Of a DNA stretch of 20,047 nucleotides, positions 7,388-14,888 are shown in pieces. The stretch lies in assembly GCA_946478775.1 (NCBI GenBank), contig CAMLDR010000070.1, forward strand, positions 1-20,047, read 5' to 3'. A program made the translations under genes and the position numbers. The notes below the pieces were generated by a model. That model did no database searches. It was not told the DNA's origin and worked only from the letters and a program-made list of their open reading frames with translations. The DNA is from an uncultured Flavobacteriales bacterium (lineage in GTDB: Bacteria; Bacteroidota; Bacteroidia; Flavobacteriales; Crocinitomicaceae). Within the stretch, counting starts at the first letter, position 1; every line of letters starts with the position of its first letter.

Positions 7388-7540
7388 GTATAAAGAAGTT
7401 AAAAAGTTAAAACGAGGTTCAAGATGGTTCAAAAGAAAAAAGTGAAATTTTTTACCTTTCAAAGAATATTGAGACGGTAAAAATAGACTTTTGGCAGATT
7501 AATTTAAGTAAAAACAAAATTAATTACGCCTTTTTTTTCT

Positions 7541-7635
7541 ACCACAAATACGCAAATAAAAAGGGCGCTCACCCGTCGCCCCTGCAATCCAAAAGAGACG
7601 ACAGGTAGGCGTCTCCAAATTTGTGTATTTGCGGT
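7541..7635. repeat. Nested inverted-repeat element (MITE-like, about 95 bp)
   Basis: Outer arms 7541-7557 (ACCACAAATACGCAAAT) and 7619-7635 pair at 15 of 17 positions. Inside are two further hairpins: GGGCG/CGCCC at 7563-7581 and GAGACG/CGTCTC at 7595-7615. Folded, it is a three-way junction. It encodes nothing. Such compound palindromes with a CGCAAAT outer arm are a style of repeat I associate with Bacteroidota genomes. Confidence 0.65.
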
Positions 7636-7660
7636 CAAAATTATACTGCAAGTATCTTTT
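7629..7660 (+). promoter_or_regulatory. Candidate mutS2 promoter
   Basis: TTG at 7629-7631, a 21-base spacer and TATCTTTT at 7653-7660 (7 of 8 to TAnnTTTG) precede the mutS2 ATG by about 40 bases. The TTG lies inside the right outer arm of the nested repeat element, so the element may supply the -33 box. Confidence 0.38.
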
Positions 7661-7699
7661 ATCCATTGCGGACTTCCAAATTGCCCTTATTTTTACCGT

Positions 7700-9835
7700 A
7701 TGAAAGGATTTGATCAGCAAACACTTCACGATTTAGAATTTAACCAGATCCGGGAATGGTTGGCTGCATTCAGTATTGGTGCAACTGCTCAAAAAAGGTT
7801 GGAGAACCTGTCTCCTAACAACGACTTTGACGCCATCGAATTTGAACTGCTCCGTTTAAATGAGTTCAAACGGATTCGCGTGGAAGGAGAAGCTTTTCCC
7901 GCCCTCGATTTTGAAGAGTTAGTGGCAGAGATCAAATTGCTCCCTATCCAAAATGCGGTCTTACAGCAGGAAGGCTTTGTGAGAATCTCACGCGCTTCCG
8001 AATTGGTGAACCTCATGCTGCATTTTTTCGACAAACGTTCGCAGGACTTCCCCAACCTGTTCGCATTGCTGAAAAGCGTGTACTTTACCCGCGAACTGAT
8101 CGAAGCCATCGAAAAGGTGTTTGACCGAAGAGGACTGATCAAGGATGACGCTTCTCCCGAACTATATGCTATCCGGCAGCAAATCGCTAAACTGAGAAAT
8201 CAGATCAATCGCAATTTTGACAAAGAAATGCGCCGGTATTTGAAAGAAGGATTACTTGGCGATACGAAAGAAGCTTTCATCAATGAACGCCGCGTTTTGA
8301 CCGTTCAGTCGAGCCATAAAAGAAAAGTAGGCGGAATGGCAGTTGGTTCTTCCAAAACAGGAAGTCTCACATTTATTGAACCTGCCATCAATATTCCATT
8401 GAACAATGAACTGGAAATGTCTTTGGACGACGAGCGCAAAGAAATCTTCCGAATCCTGCAGGAACTGACACGGGAAATTGCACACCACCTTCCGCTCATT
8501 GAAGCATACCAGGAATTACTGACCGAAATGGATTTCATCAATGCGAAAACGAAATTAGCATTGGACCTGAATGCCAGTTTACCCGGAATTGTCCGAAACA
8601 CCCGCATCGAATTGATTGATGCTTTTCATCCGATTCTTTGGAAGACCAATAAAGCCCTTGGAAAAGTAACACTGCCCCAAAGCCTGATCCTCGATGCTAA
8701 CAGCAGAATGCTTGTTATTTCGGGTCCGAATGCCGGTGGAAAATCCATTACACTAAAAACCATTGGCTTGTTACAGATCATGTTACAGGCCGGTTTATTA
8801 ATTCCGGTGCATGAAAACAGCAAGTTTTGTTTCTTTCAGCAGATTTTAACTGACATCGGAGACAATCAGTCTATTGAAAATGAACTGAGCACTTATTCCT
8901 ACCGGCTGAAGCGCATGAAATTCTTTCTGAAGGTTTCCAATAGGAGAACTTTGCTTTTGCTGGATGAATTCGGGACGGGTTCTGACCCTGAACTTGGAGG
9001 AGCTTTGGCGGAGGTGTTTTTCGAAGAGTTGTATAAACGCAAATCATACGGAGTGATCACCACGCATTACGCTAATATCAAACTGAAAGCAGATCAACTT
9101 CCCAATGCTGTGAACGGATGCATGCTTTTCAATACCGAGACACTCGAACCATTGTACCGTTTCTCCATGGGACAACCGGGCAGTTCTTTCACCTTCGAAG
9201 TTGCTCAAATGAATGGGATCCCACTGGACCTGATCGAACAGGCGAAAGGGAAATTAGACAAGAACCGCGTTAAAATGGATCAGTTGCTGAACGAACTGAA
9301 CAAAGAGAAAATGTACCTTCAGCGCCTGAACAAGGAACACATTGAAGCACAGGAACTGGCAAACAATGCCCGGGAAGAATTCATCGAGAAGAAACAACGG
9401 ATTGACGAGCGCTTGCGCAACCAGCAGGATTTAGCAGAAAAGAACAACCTGTTTATCAATTCCGGTAAAAAAATGAAGTCCTTCATTGACCGGTACCAAA
9501 CAAGAACGCGAAAGAAGGATGCCAACAATCCATTGATGGAAGATGTGCGCAAGTACCTGATGGTAGAGAAATCGAAAATCGAAGAAGCAAAAAGAAAAGT
9601 GGAATTGATCCAGGCACAAGCCAAACCACAGAAGCCTGCCGCTAAAAAGCGAAAGACCGAAAAAGCAGAAGAAGACAGCTACCAGCGGGATAAAATTATA
9701 GTCGGTTCAACAGTTAAAATGATTGAGACCAGGCAAACCGGAACGGTCGAAGAAATAAAAGGCCACATCCTGACGGTTGCATTCGGATTTATGCGCTTAA
9801 AAGTGGAACGGGAAAAGTTAATGTGGATTAAGTAA
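7700..9835 (+). CDS. mutS2: MutS2-family ATPase lacking the Smr nuclease domain
   Basis: MutS2 proteins are MutS-like ABC ATPases implicated in suppressing recombination and, in some species, in rescuing collided ribosomes. The 711-residue protein opens with the MutS2 core (TLHDLEFNQIREWLA, 8-22). The ATPase follows: Walker A GPNAGGKS (342-349), DIGDNQSIENELSTYS (385-400), Walker B/signature LLLLDEFGTGSDPELGG (418-434) and TTHYA (454-458). A long Glu/Lys coiled coil spans about 510-610, then a KKRKTEK basic linker, then a short beta domain (VGSTVKMIETRQTGTVEEIKG). It ends at KLMWIK. Bacillus-type MutS2 carries a further C-terminal Smr domain of about 80 residues; here the stop comes first and no Smr motif is seen downstream. 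The mismatch-recognition domain of MutS1 is absent. Confidence 0.93.
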   Translation: MKGFDQQTLHDLEFNQIREWLAAFSIGATAQKRLENLSPNNDFDAIEFELLRLNEFKRIRVEGEAFPALDFEELVAEIKLLPIQNAVLQQEGFVRISRASELVNLMLHFFDKRSQDFPNLFALLKSVYFTRELIEAIEKVFDRRGLIKDDASPELYAIRQQIAKLRNQINRNFDKEMRRYLKEGLLGDTKEAFINERRVLTVQSSHKRKVGGMAVGSSKTGSLTFIEPAINIPLNNELEMSLDDERKEIFRILQELTREIAHHLPLIEAYQELLTEMDFINAKTKLALDLNASLPGIVRNTRIELIDAFHPILWKTNKALGKVTLPQSLILDANSRMLVISGPNAGGKSITLKTIGLLQIMLQAGLLIPVHENSKFCFFQQILTDIGDNQSIENELSTYSYRLKRMKFFLKVSNRRTLLLLDEFGTGSDPELGGALAEVFFEELYKRKSYGVITTHYANIKLKADQLPNAVNGCMLFNTETLEPLYRFSMGQPGSSFTFEVAQMNGIPLDLIEQAKGKLDKNRVKMDQLLNELNKEKMYLQRLNKEHIEAQELANNAREEFIEKKQRIDERLRNQQDLAEKNNLFINSGKKMKSFIDRYQTRTRKKDANNPLMEDVRKYLMVEKSKIEEAKRKVELIQAQAKPQKPAAKKRKTEKAEEDSYQRDKIIVGSTVKMIETRQTGTVEEIKGHILTVAFGFMRLKVEREKLMWIK

Positions 9836-9952
9836 GTTCAATTTTTGAATCGAATTCCAATCTTTGAACCCTGTCAGCAAAACGGCCGGGACTTCAACTT
9901 TTTGAAGAATCAAAAGATATTTCCAGCAGCCGGATATGTTCTAACAAACAAT

Positions 9953-10000
9953 AAAGCCATACCTTGAAACTCGTGCCAATTAGTTTCAAGACATGGCTTT
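9953..10000. terminator. Long hairpin between convergent mutS2 and lipoprotein genes
   Basis: AAAGCCAT (9953-9960) pairs with ATGGCTTT (9993-10000), and TTGAAACT (9964-9971) pairs with AGTTTCAA (9982-9989), separated by a 3x3 internal loop and a 10-base apical loop. The 3' side on the plus strand continues TATAGATAAAGATTTTT. A smaller AAGATT/AATCTT hairpin (10009-10023) lies next to it. Position and symmetry suggest a bidirectional terminator. Confidence 0.6.
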
Positions 10001-10043
10001 TATAGATAAAGATTTTTAATCTTCTATCAGATGCTAATGATGC

Positions 10044-10259
10044 TTACAGAAGCGTACATGTTTTTGGAAACGCACCACCAGTTTCGTAATCATCACAAGT
10101 GTTTTTCGCATCTTTTAATGTTGCATTATTAATGCTGTTATTCTCTGTAACCGTTGTACTACCTGTATTTTGGTAAGTACATTCACAATTGTAGTCTTTC
10201 TTACAAGACGCCAAACTCAACAATGCAATTGCTGAAACCCCCAACACTAACTTTTTCAT
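10044..10259 (-). CDS. Small cysteine-rich lipoprotein, copy 2 of a tandem pair
   Basis: The predicted lipoprotein has 71 residues: signal peptide MKKLVLGVSAIALLSLASC with lipobox LASC, so lipidation is expected at C19. The mature domain has about 53 residues and four further cysteines (C25, C27, C55, C68), which could form two disulfides in the periplasm or at the cell surface. The central part is Thr/Asn-rich, followed by a short NATLKDAKNTCDDYE helix-like segment. It is about 79 percent identical (56 of 71, one gap) to the gene at 10321-10539, so the two arose by recent tandem duplication. I recognise no functional family. The same-strand neighbour lies 61 bases upstream. Confidence 0.82.
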   Translation of the reverse strand: MKKLVLGVSAIALLSLASCKKDYNCECTYQNTGSTTVTENNSINNATLKDAKNTCDDYETGGAFPKTCTLL

Positions 10260-10320
10260 AATTATTCGTTTTAGCTTATTTATTTATTCTATTTTGTTTC
10301 GATTACTCAATTACACCTAT

Positions 10321-10539
10321 TTATAACAGGGTACACGTTTTTGTGATTGTTCCCTCGGACTCGTAACCATCACAGGTTTTTTTCGCGTCATCCAATGATG
10401 CATTTTTAATGGTTTTGTTTTCACTTACCGTAGTAGTACTTCCTGTGTTTTGGTAAGTACATTCACAATTATAATCTTTCTTACACGATGCTAAGCTCAG
10501 CAATGCCATTGCTGAAACTCCAAAAACCAACTTCTTCAT
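10321..10539 (-). CDS. Small cysteine-rich lipoprotein, copy 1 of a tandem pair
   Basis: The predicted lipoprotein has 72 residues with signal peptide MKKLVFGVSAMALLSLASC and lipid acceptor C19. All four mature cysteines of its neighbour are kept (C25, C27, C56, C69), as are the start KKDYNCECTYQNTGSTT and the end KTCTLL. Differences cluster in the middle and before the last cysteine. Both copies are preceded by a similar ATAAT...GTTTT leader, so the duplication unit included the 5' region. An imperfect -7 box (TATCTTCA, 10568-10575) is the only promoter hint. Function unknown; Lgt for its maturation is encoded in this window. Confidence 0.82.
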   Translation of the reverse strand: MKKLVFGVSAMALLSLASCKKDYNCECTYQNTGSTTTVSENKTIKNASLDDAKKTCDGYESEGTITKTCTLL

Positions 10540-10665
10540 ATAATCTGTTTTTAGTTCTAATTCCTAATGAAGATACTCTGAATAAAAAGGCCAAAAAATC
10601 AACTTTTGTTAAAAAACAGTTAAGAAAATTCAGAAAAGAAGGAAATGTAACAAACCAAAAACGGC

Positions 10666-11427
10666 TTATTCCCCTAAGCGCAGGTGAATCCCGGCCGATG
10701 AACTAAAAACAGTTTTCCTCACATTGACCGGTGGAGCACTGTCATAATAGATGTTAAATTCAATCCGCATATCCAGTCTTTTGGTGATTGCCTGGTTCAC
10801 TGAGTACTGTCCGGAGAAGCGAAAATCGGTAAATCTATCCCATCTTGGCTGGTAATAGGTCGTTCCGGAAAAGCTAAACCCGCCTTTGGTCCGGATAAAC
10901 CAGCTCAAATAAGTACTTGAGCGCATATTGTCATTGATCACCCCGTCTTCAGTCAACTCCTCATATTCCCAAAAAGTAGAGGTTCCCACAAAAAAACGCA
11001 CATTATTGGTATCGATAAATTTCCATCGCGGACCTGTTCCAACCAGGTACCTAACGCGTTGATTCAACAACTGATTGTATTGGATTTGTGTATAGGCTTC
11101 CCATTTCCATGGACTATTCTTAATCCGTCTGGCATAGCGAAAATGGGCCATTCCGGAATTGGCATAAGTAGTTTTATTCGATGCTGTATAATTGAGATCG
11201 GTAATTAACAGGAAGTGGTTCTTTCGTGTTTTGTACTGCACCCTTGGGCGGAGATTTCCGGAATACAGGATGTCCGGTGAATTTTGGGTTACTGCAAATC
11301 CGGCATCCAGTGCGCCGCTCCATCCGGAAGTATCTTCATAAATACGTCTGTTTTCAATATTGACGATTTGCGCAAATAAACCGGAACAGCCACCAATCAA
11401 AAAACAAAATAAGACAACAAATTTCAT
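10666..11427 (-). CDS. DUF481-like outer-membrane protein, third gene of the tgt cluster
   Basis: The protein has 253 residues. The signal peptide MKFVVLFCFLIGGCSGLFAQ most likely cleaves after FAQ; an internal IGGC resembles a weak lipobox, which I consider less likely. The body is a run of amphipathic beta strands with many aromatics (SGALDAGFAVTQNS; KNHFLLITDLNYT; AHFRYARRI; KWEAYTQIQYNQLLNQRVRYLVGTGPRWKF; VRFFVGTSTFWEYEEL...). This is the pattern of DUF481/YdiY-type barrels, in which a Q-N-rich strand leads to a GxGPRW turn. The start codon overlaps the stop of the permease gene by one base (TAATG), so translation is probably coupled. The family assignment is moderate; outer-membrane location is firmer. 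Confidence 0.75.
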   Translation of the reverse strand: MKFVVLFCFLIGGCSGLFAQIVNIENRRIYEDTSGWSGALDAGFAVTQNSPDILYSGNLRPRVQYKTRKNHFLLITDLNYTASNKTTYANSGMAHFRYARRIKNSPWKWEAYTQIQYNQLLNQRVRYLVGTGPRWKFIDTNNVRFFVGTSTFWEYEELTEDGVINDNMRSSTYLSWFIRTKGGFSFSGTTYYQPRWDRFTDFRFSGQYSVNQAITKRLDMRIEFNIYYDSAPPVNVRKTVFSSSAGIHLRLGE

Positions 11428-12539
11428 TACTTAGGCGCAACACGGTACATAAATATGGCCAGGATGCCAAAAATAAAATTCGGAAGCCATACTGCAGCAA
11501 TTGGTGGGAAACCAACTGTGGTAGCTGCTACTGTGGTCACTTTCATCGCGAAAATATAGATGAACACGAACAACAGACCGATCGCTATGTTCACTCCGAT
11601 ACCACCGCGTTTCTTCCTGCTTGAAACACTCACTCCGATCAGGGTTAAAATATAGGTTGCAAAAGGATAACTCGTTCGCTGGTATAGTTCTATCTCAAAA
11701 GCAGGCGTACTGGCATTTCCCTTTTCTTTTTCTTTTTTAATGAAGGTGCGTAGTTCGGTATAGGTCATCGCTTCCGCAATATTGTCCCGGATAGCCATAT
11801 CTTCGATCTTGTATGGCATAACGGTGTCTTTTTTATGTTTTTCGATCAGTTGTATCTTTTGATTCACAAGCTGATCTTTAAACGGAAGGGTATCATTATA
11901 GGTAATTAATCTTTCGAATACATCCACCAAATGCCACTTCGAAGAACCGTGCGCAACGGTCGCAGTTCGTGCCTTTAAGAAATGAACCAGCCTGCTGTGA
12001 TTATCGTATTTCTCGATCACAAAATCATTCACAATGTTCTCGTGAGAATTATAACTCGCGTAATGGACCAGTTCGTTTCCGGGAAACTCGGCATGATAAT
12101 TTTCAACCAGCAAACGATCGCGGTAAAATGACTCTTCAAAATCCAGACGGACCCTGTTTGCTCTTGGAAGCACAAAGTGGTTCAGCACCAAAGACAGAAA
12201 CATCAGGATAGAAGCGGCAATCATATAAGGCCGGATAATCCGTGTAAAAGGCCTTCCGCTGTTCAGCATGGGAATAATTTCCGATTCCTGGGCCATTTTC
12301 GCAGTGAACCAGATCACGGAAATGAAAACGATCATAGACGAGAAGGTATTCCCGTAATATAAAAGGAAGTTGAAGTAGTAATCAAAAACAATAGCCTTAA
12401 GCGGCGCCTGGTTCTCAATAAACTCTGACAAACGTGAGGCAATGTCGAATACCATGGCCAAAAGCATAATCACTCCCAACATAAAAAAGAATGTTGAAAG
12501 GAACTTTCGAATGATATATCGATCTATAATTTTGAGCAT
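11427..12539 (-). CDS. LptF/LptG (YjgP/YjgQ) family permease
   Basis: This is the inner-membrane subunit family of the Lpt transporter, which works with the ATPase LptB to extract lipopolysaccharide and pass it to the periplasmic bridge. The 370-residue protein has the classical layout. It opens with MLKIIDRYIIRKFLSTFFFM and transmembrane helices near 14-33, 50-75 and 104-127, with the coupling-helix region ESEIIPMLNSGRPFTRIIRP between them. A periplasmic beta-jellyroll domain spans about 130-280, followed by three C-terminal helices (about 288-307, 315-335, 343-366). LptF and LptG cannot be told apart here; in Bacteroidota the copy behind tgt is usually named LptG. It starts immediately after the tgt stop (TAAATG, no spacer). 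Confidence 0.9.
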   Translation of the reverse strand: MLKIIDRYIIRKFLSTFFFMLGVIMLLAMVFDIASRLSEFIENQAPLKAIVFDYYFNFLLYYGNTFSSMIVFISVIWFTAKMAQESEIIPMLNSGRPFTRIIRPYMIAASILMFLSLVLNHFVLPRANRVRLDFEESFYRDRLLVENYHAEFPGNELVHYASYNSHENIVNDFVIEKYDNHSRLVHFLKARTATVAHGSSKWHLVDVFERLITYNDTLPFKDQLVNQKIQLIEKHKKDTVMPYKIEDMAIRDNIAEAMTYTELRTFIKKEKEKGNASTPAFEIELYQRTSYPFATYILTLIGVSVSSRKKRGGIGVNIAIGLLFVFIYIFAMKVTTVAATTVGFPPIAAVWLPNFIFGILAIFMYRVAPK

Positions 12540-13670
12540 TTAAATCCTTCTTCCCAGTTTTTTCACCTGTTCGTCTTTCCAGGTTCGGAATGTCCCGTCG
12601 AGAATTCTTCTGCGGGCTTCCTTAACCAACGCCAAATAAAAGGCTAAATTGTGAATTGTCGCAATTTGAATAGCCAAATTTTCTTTCGCTTTGACCAAAT
12701 GATGCAAATAAGCCTTCGTGTAAACCTGGTCTACATAAGCTGTGCCATTGCTATCCAAAGGAGAAAAATCCATTTTCCACTTTTGGTTTTTGATATTGAT
12801 AGTTCCTTCGGAAGTAAACAGCATTCCGTGCCGGGCATTCCGGGAAGGCATCACACAATCAAACATATCCACTCCCATGGCAATGGATTCCAGGATGTTC
12901 ACCGGGGTTCCCACGCCCATCAGGTAACGCGGTTTATCAGCAGGCAGGATTGAGCACACCAAATCAGTCATGCTGTACATGTCTTCATCCGGCTCACCGA
13001 CAGATAATCCGCCGATGGCATTTCCAACAGCACCTTGTTCAGCAATAAATTCAGCAGATTCTTTTCGAAGATCGGGATAAACACTTCCCTGAACTATTGG
13101 AAATAAAGCCTGGGAATAACCATACTTCGGTTCAGTAGCGTTCATTTGGGAAATACATCGCTTTAACCAGCGGTGGGTCATGTGCATGGAACGCTTCGCA
13201 TAATTGTAATCGCACGGATACGGAGTACATTCATCAAATGCCATAATAATATCGGCACCGATCGTACGTTGGATATCGATAGCTCTCTCGGGAGAAAAAA
13301 AGTGATAGCTTCCATCGTGATGAGACTGAAAACGAACGCCTTCTTCCGTTATTTTCCGGCTGGTAGCAAGGGAATAAACCTGGTAACCACCACTATCCGT
13401 TAAGATCGGTCTTTCCCAACCAATAAACTGATGCAGTCCTCCTGCCCCTCCGATCACATCCAATCCCGGCCGCAGGTATAAATGGAAGGTGTTTCCCAAA
13501 ATAATCTGGGCCTCCACATCTTCCCGCAATTCCTGCTGATGAACACCTTTCACTGTTCCTTGCGTTCCTACAGGCATAAATATCGGGGTTTCAATGGTTC
13601 CGTGGTCCGTGTGGACCAATCCTGCTCTTGCTTTCGAGTGAGGGTCGGTATGCTTCAGTTCAAAGTGCAT
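12540..13670 (-). CDS. tgt: tRNA-guanine(34) transglycosylase (queuine/preQ1 insertion), zinc-cysteine-less type
   Basis: Tgt exchanges guanine 34 of GUN-anticodon tRNAs for the queuosine precursor preQ1. The protein has 376 residues from MHFELKHTDP; the frame continues to 13697 but those residues cross the promoter region. Motifs are GTQGTVKGV (36-44), LTDSGGYQVYSL (90-101, general acid D92), the catalytic Asp D271 in MFDCVMPSRNARHG, and TIHNLAFYL (338-346). Where E. coli Tgt has the zinc ligands CxCxxC, this protein has G309, A311 and D314 within SPLDSNGTAYVDQVYTKAYL; only the histidine (H340) remains. I recall the same replacement in other Bacteroidota Tgt proteins, so it should still be an enzyme. 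It leads the cluster tgt-permease-DUF481. Confidence 0.95.
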   Translation of the reverse strand: MHFELKHTDPHSKARAGLVHTDHGTIETPIFMPVGTQGTVKGVHQQELREDVEAQIILGNTFHLYLRPGLDVIGGAGGLHQFIGWERPILTDSGGYQVYSLATSRKITEEGVRFQSHHDGSYHFFSPERAIDIQRTIGADIIMAFDECTPYPCDYNYAKRSMHMTHRWLKRCISQMNATEPKYGYSQALFPIVQGSVYPDLRKESAEFIAEQGAVGNAIGGLSVGEPDEDMYSMTDLVCSILPADKPRYLMGVGTPVNILESIAMGVDMFDCVMPSRNARHGMLFTSEGTINIKNQKWKMDFSPLDSNGTAYVDQVYTKAYLHHLVKAKENLAIQIATIHNLAFYLALVKEARRRILDGTFRTWKDEQVKKLGRRI

Positions 13671-13694
13671 AATTGTGTTGAAAAATAAACGCTG

Positions 13695-13702
13695 CAAAGA
13701 TA
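13695..13702 (-). promoter_or_regulatory. Putative tgt cluster -7 box
   Basis: The minus strand reads TATCTTTG about 24 bases before the tgt ATG, an exact TAnnTTTG match. No -33 TTG is seen at normal spacing. On the opposite strand of the same 81-base divergent spacer, CATCTTTG (13724-13731, one mismatch) sits 20 bases before the glycosyltransferase ATG, so the spacer may hold two back-to-back promoters. Confidence 0.42.
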
Positions 13703-13751
13703 AGGGGATTTCGGAAAGAGCCCCATCTTTGTAGGCGAAGAAGACACTTTA

Positions 13752-14888
13752 ATGAAAATAATCCCAGAATTACAGGAAACAGGCGTATTTTATATCTTTT
13801 GGATTTTTGTCGGGCTATTGGCTGTACAGTTAATTTACTCCGTTATTTTCTTTGGGAGATTAGCATTTTGGAAAAACAAACCTGCTCAAACCAATTTACC
13901 ACCGGTATCTATTGTTATTGCTGCGCGCAATGAATCCGACAATCTTTACGAGAACCTACCCAAAATCCTGGAACAGGATTATCCGGCGCCCTTTGAAGTG
14001 GTGGTTATCAACAATCAGTCGATGGACGATTCCAAATACCTGCTGGATGCTTTAAGCCGGCAATACCCGAACCTGGTAGTGATGGAAGTGGAACGGAGCA
14101 GACATTTAAAGCCCAGCAAGAAATTCCCGTTGACTTTGGGAATCAAGAGAGCAAGCTACGAGCATTTGATCCTGACGGACGCCGACTGCACACCGGCCGG
14201 TAATCTTTGGCTTCGCCGAATGGCGGAACGATTCACAGAGAAAAAACAAATCGTTCTGGGTTATGGCCCTTACACAAAAAAGAAAGGGTTCCTGAACAAG
14301 ATCATCCGATTCGACACCACGATGATCGCCGTAAACTACTTTTCCATGGCTTTAAATAAAATGCCATACATGGGAGTTGGAAGAAACCTGGCGTATACGA
14401 AAGAGGTTTTCAAATCAACCAATGGGTTTAAATCCCACTATTCCTTCATGTCGGGTGACGACGATCTGTTTATCCAGGAGGCGGCCAGAAAAAGTAATTA
14501 CACGATCCAGTTAGATCCGGAATCCTTTCAATACAGCGAGCCAAAAGAAGATTGGGAATCCTTTGTACTTCAAAAGTCCAGGCATTACACTACTTCTCCC
14601 CGCTACAAGGTTTTCAAGAAAGCAATGTTAGGAATATATCCAAGTACACTGATTTTGATGATGATATCTTTTGTTCTTTTGATATTTCAAAGTGGATGGT
14701 GGATACATGCCGTGGTTGGATTTGGTTTTGTAACAATGATAAAATGGTGGCTTCTTGGGCTTTGCTTTAAGAAATTGAAATCACCCGGATTCATTGCGCT
14801 ATTGCCGATCACAGACCTGGTGTATGTGTTGGTGCTTCCGTTTTTTTATTATTCAGCATTGCAAAAAAACTCTTCGAAATGGAAGTAG
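13752..14888 (+). CDS. Membrane-anchored family 2 glycosyltransferase
   Basis: The protein has 378 residues. A transmembrane helix (about 13-35) precedes a GT-A domain: PPVSIVIAARNESDNL (50-65), VVVINNQSMDDS (83-94), the metal-binding DxD region LTDADC (141-146), GVGRNLAYTK (208-217), the catalytic-base region SGDDDLF (234-240) and QKSRHYT (274-280), a variant of the processive-enzyme QxxRW motif with His for Trp. Three hydrophobic segments follow (about 293-313, 316-338, 348-368). It probably transfers a sugar from a nucleotide-sugar to a lipid or polysaccharide at the inner membrane; donor and acceptor cannot be read from sequence. Its last 10 bases overlap the start of the sigma factor gene. 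Confidence 0.88.
   Translation: MKIIPELQETGVFYIFWIFVGLLAVQLIYSVIFFGRLAFWKNKPAQTNLPPVSIVIAARNESDNLYENLPKILEQDYPAPFEVVVINNQSMDDSKYLLDALSRQYPNLVVMEVERSRHLKPSKKFPLTLGIKRASYEHLILTDADCTPAGNLWLRRMAERFTEKKQIVLGYGPYTKKKGFLNKIIRFDTTMIAVNYFSMALNKMPYMGVGRNLAYTKEVFKSTNGFKSHYSFMSGDDDLFIQEAARKSNYTIQLDPESFQYSEPKEDWESFVLQKSRHYTTSPRYKVFKKAMLGIYPSTLILMMISFVLLIFQSGWWIHAVVGFGFVTMIKWWLLGLCFKKLKSPGFIALLPITDLVYVLVLPFFYYSALQKNSSKWK

Larger units (their letters stand above)
7388..7699. other. Divergent spacer of 312 bases between xthA and mutS2
   Basis: Apart from the nested inverted-repeat element at 7541-7635 and a mutS2 promoter candidate, this spacer holds AT-rich sequence with poly-A/T runs (for example eight consecutive T near 7531). 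No coding or RNA gene is recognised. The xthA side has no exact TAnnTTTG box. Confidence 0.5.

Noticed and set aside
7388..7462. N-terminal extension of xthA
   Set aside because: ExoIII proteins begin with MK-L/I-x-S-F/W-N-V-N-G; the extra 25 residues are not part of the family.
7541..7635. CRISPR repeat or tRNA gene in the xthA-mutS2 spacer
   Set aside because: The repeated units are inverted, not direct and regularly spaced, and no cloverleaf with a TTCRA arm and acceptor stem can be formed.
10488..10706. 72-codon plus-strand ORF over the lipoprotein 5' region
   Set aside because: It overlaps a signal peptide coding region antisense and reads Lys/Asn-rich AT-rich spacer; there is no sign of a real product.
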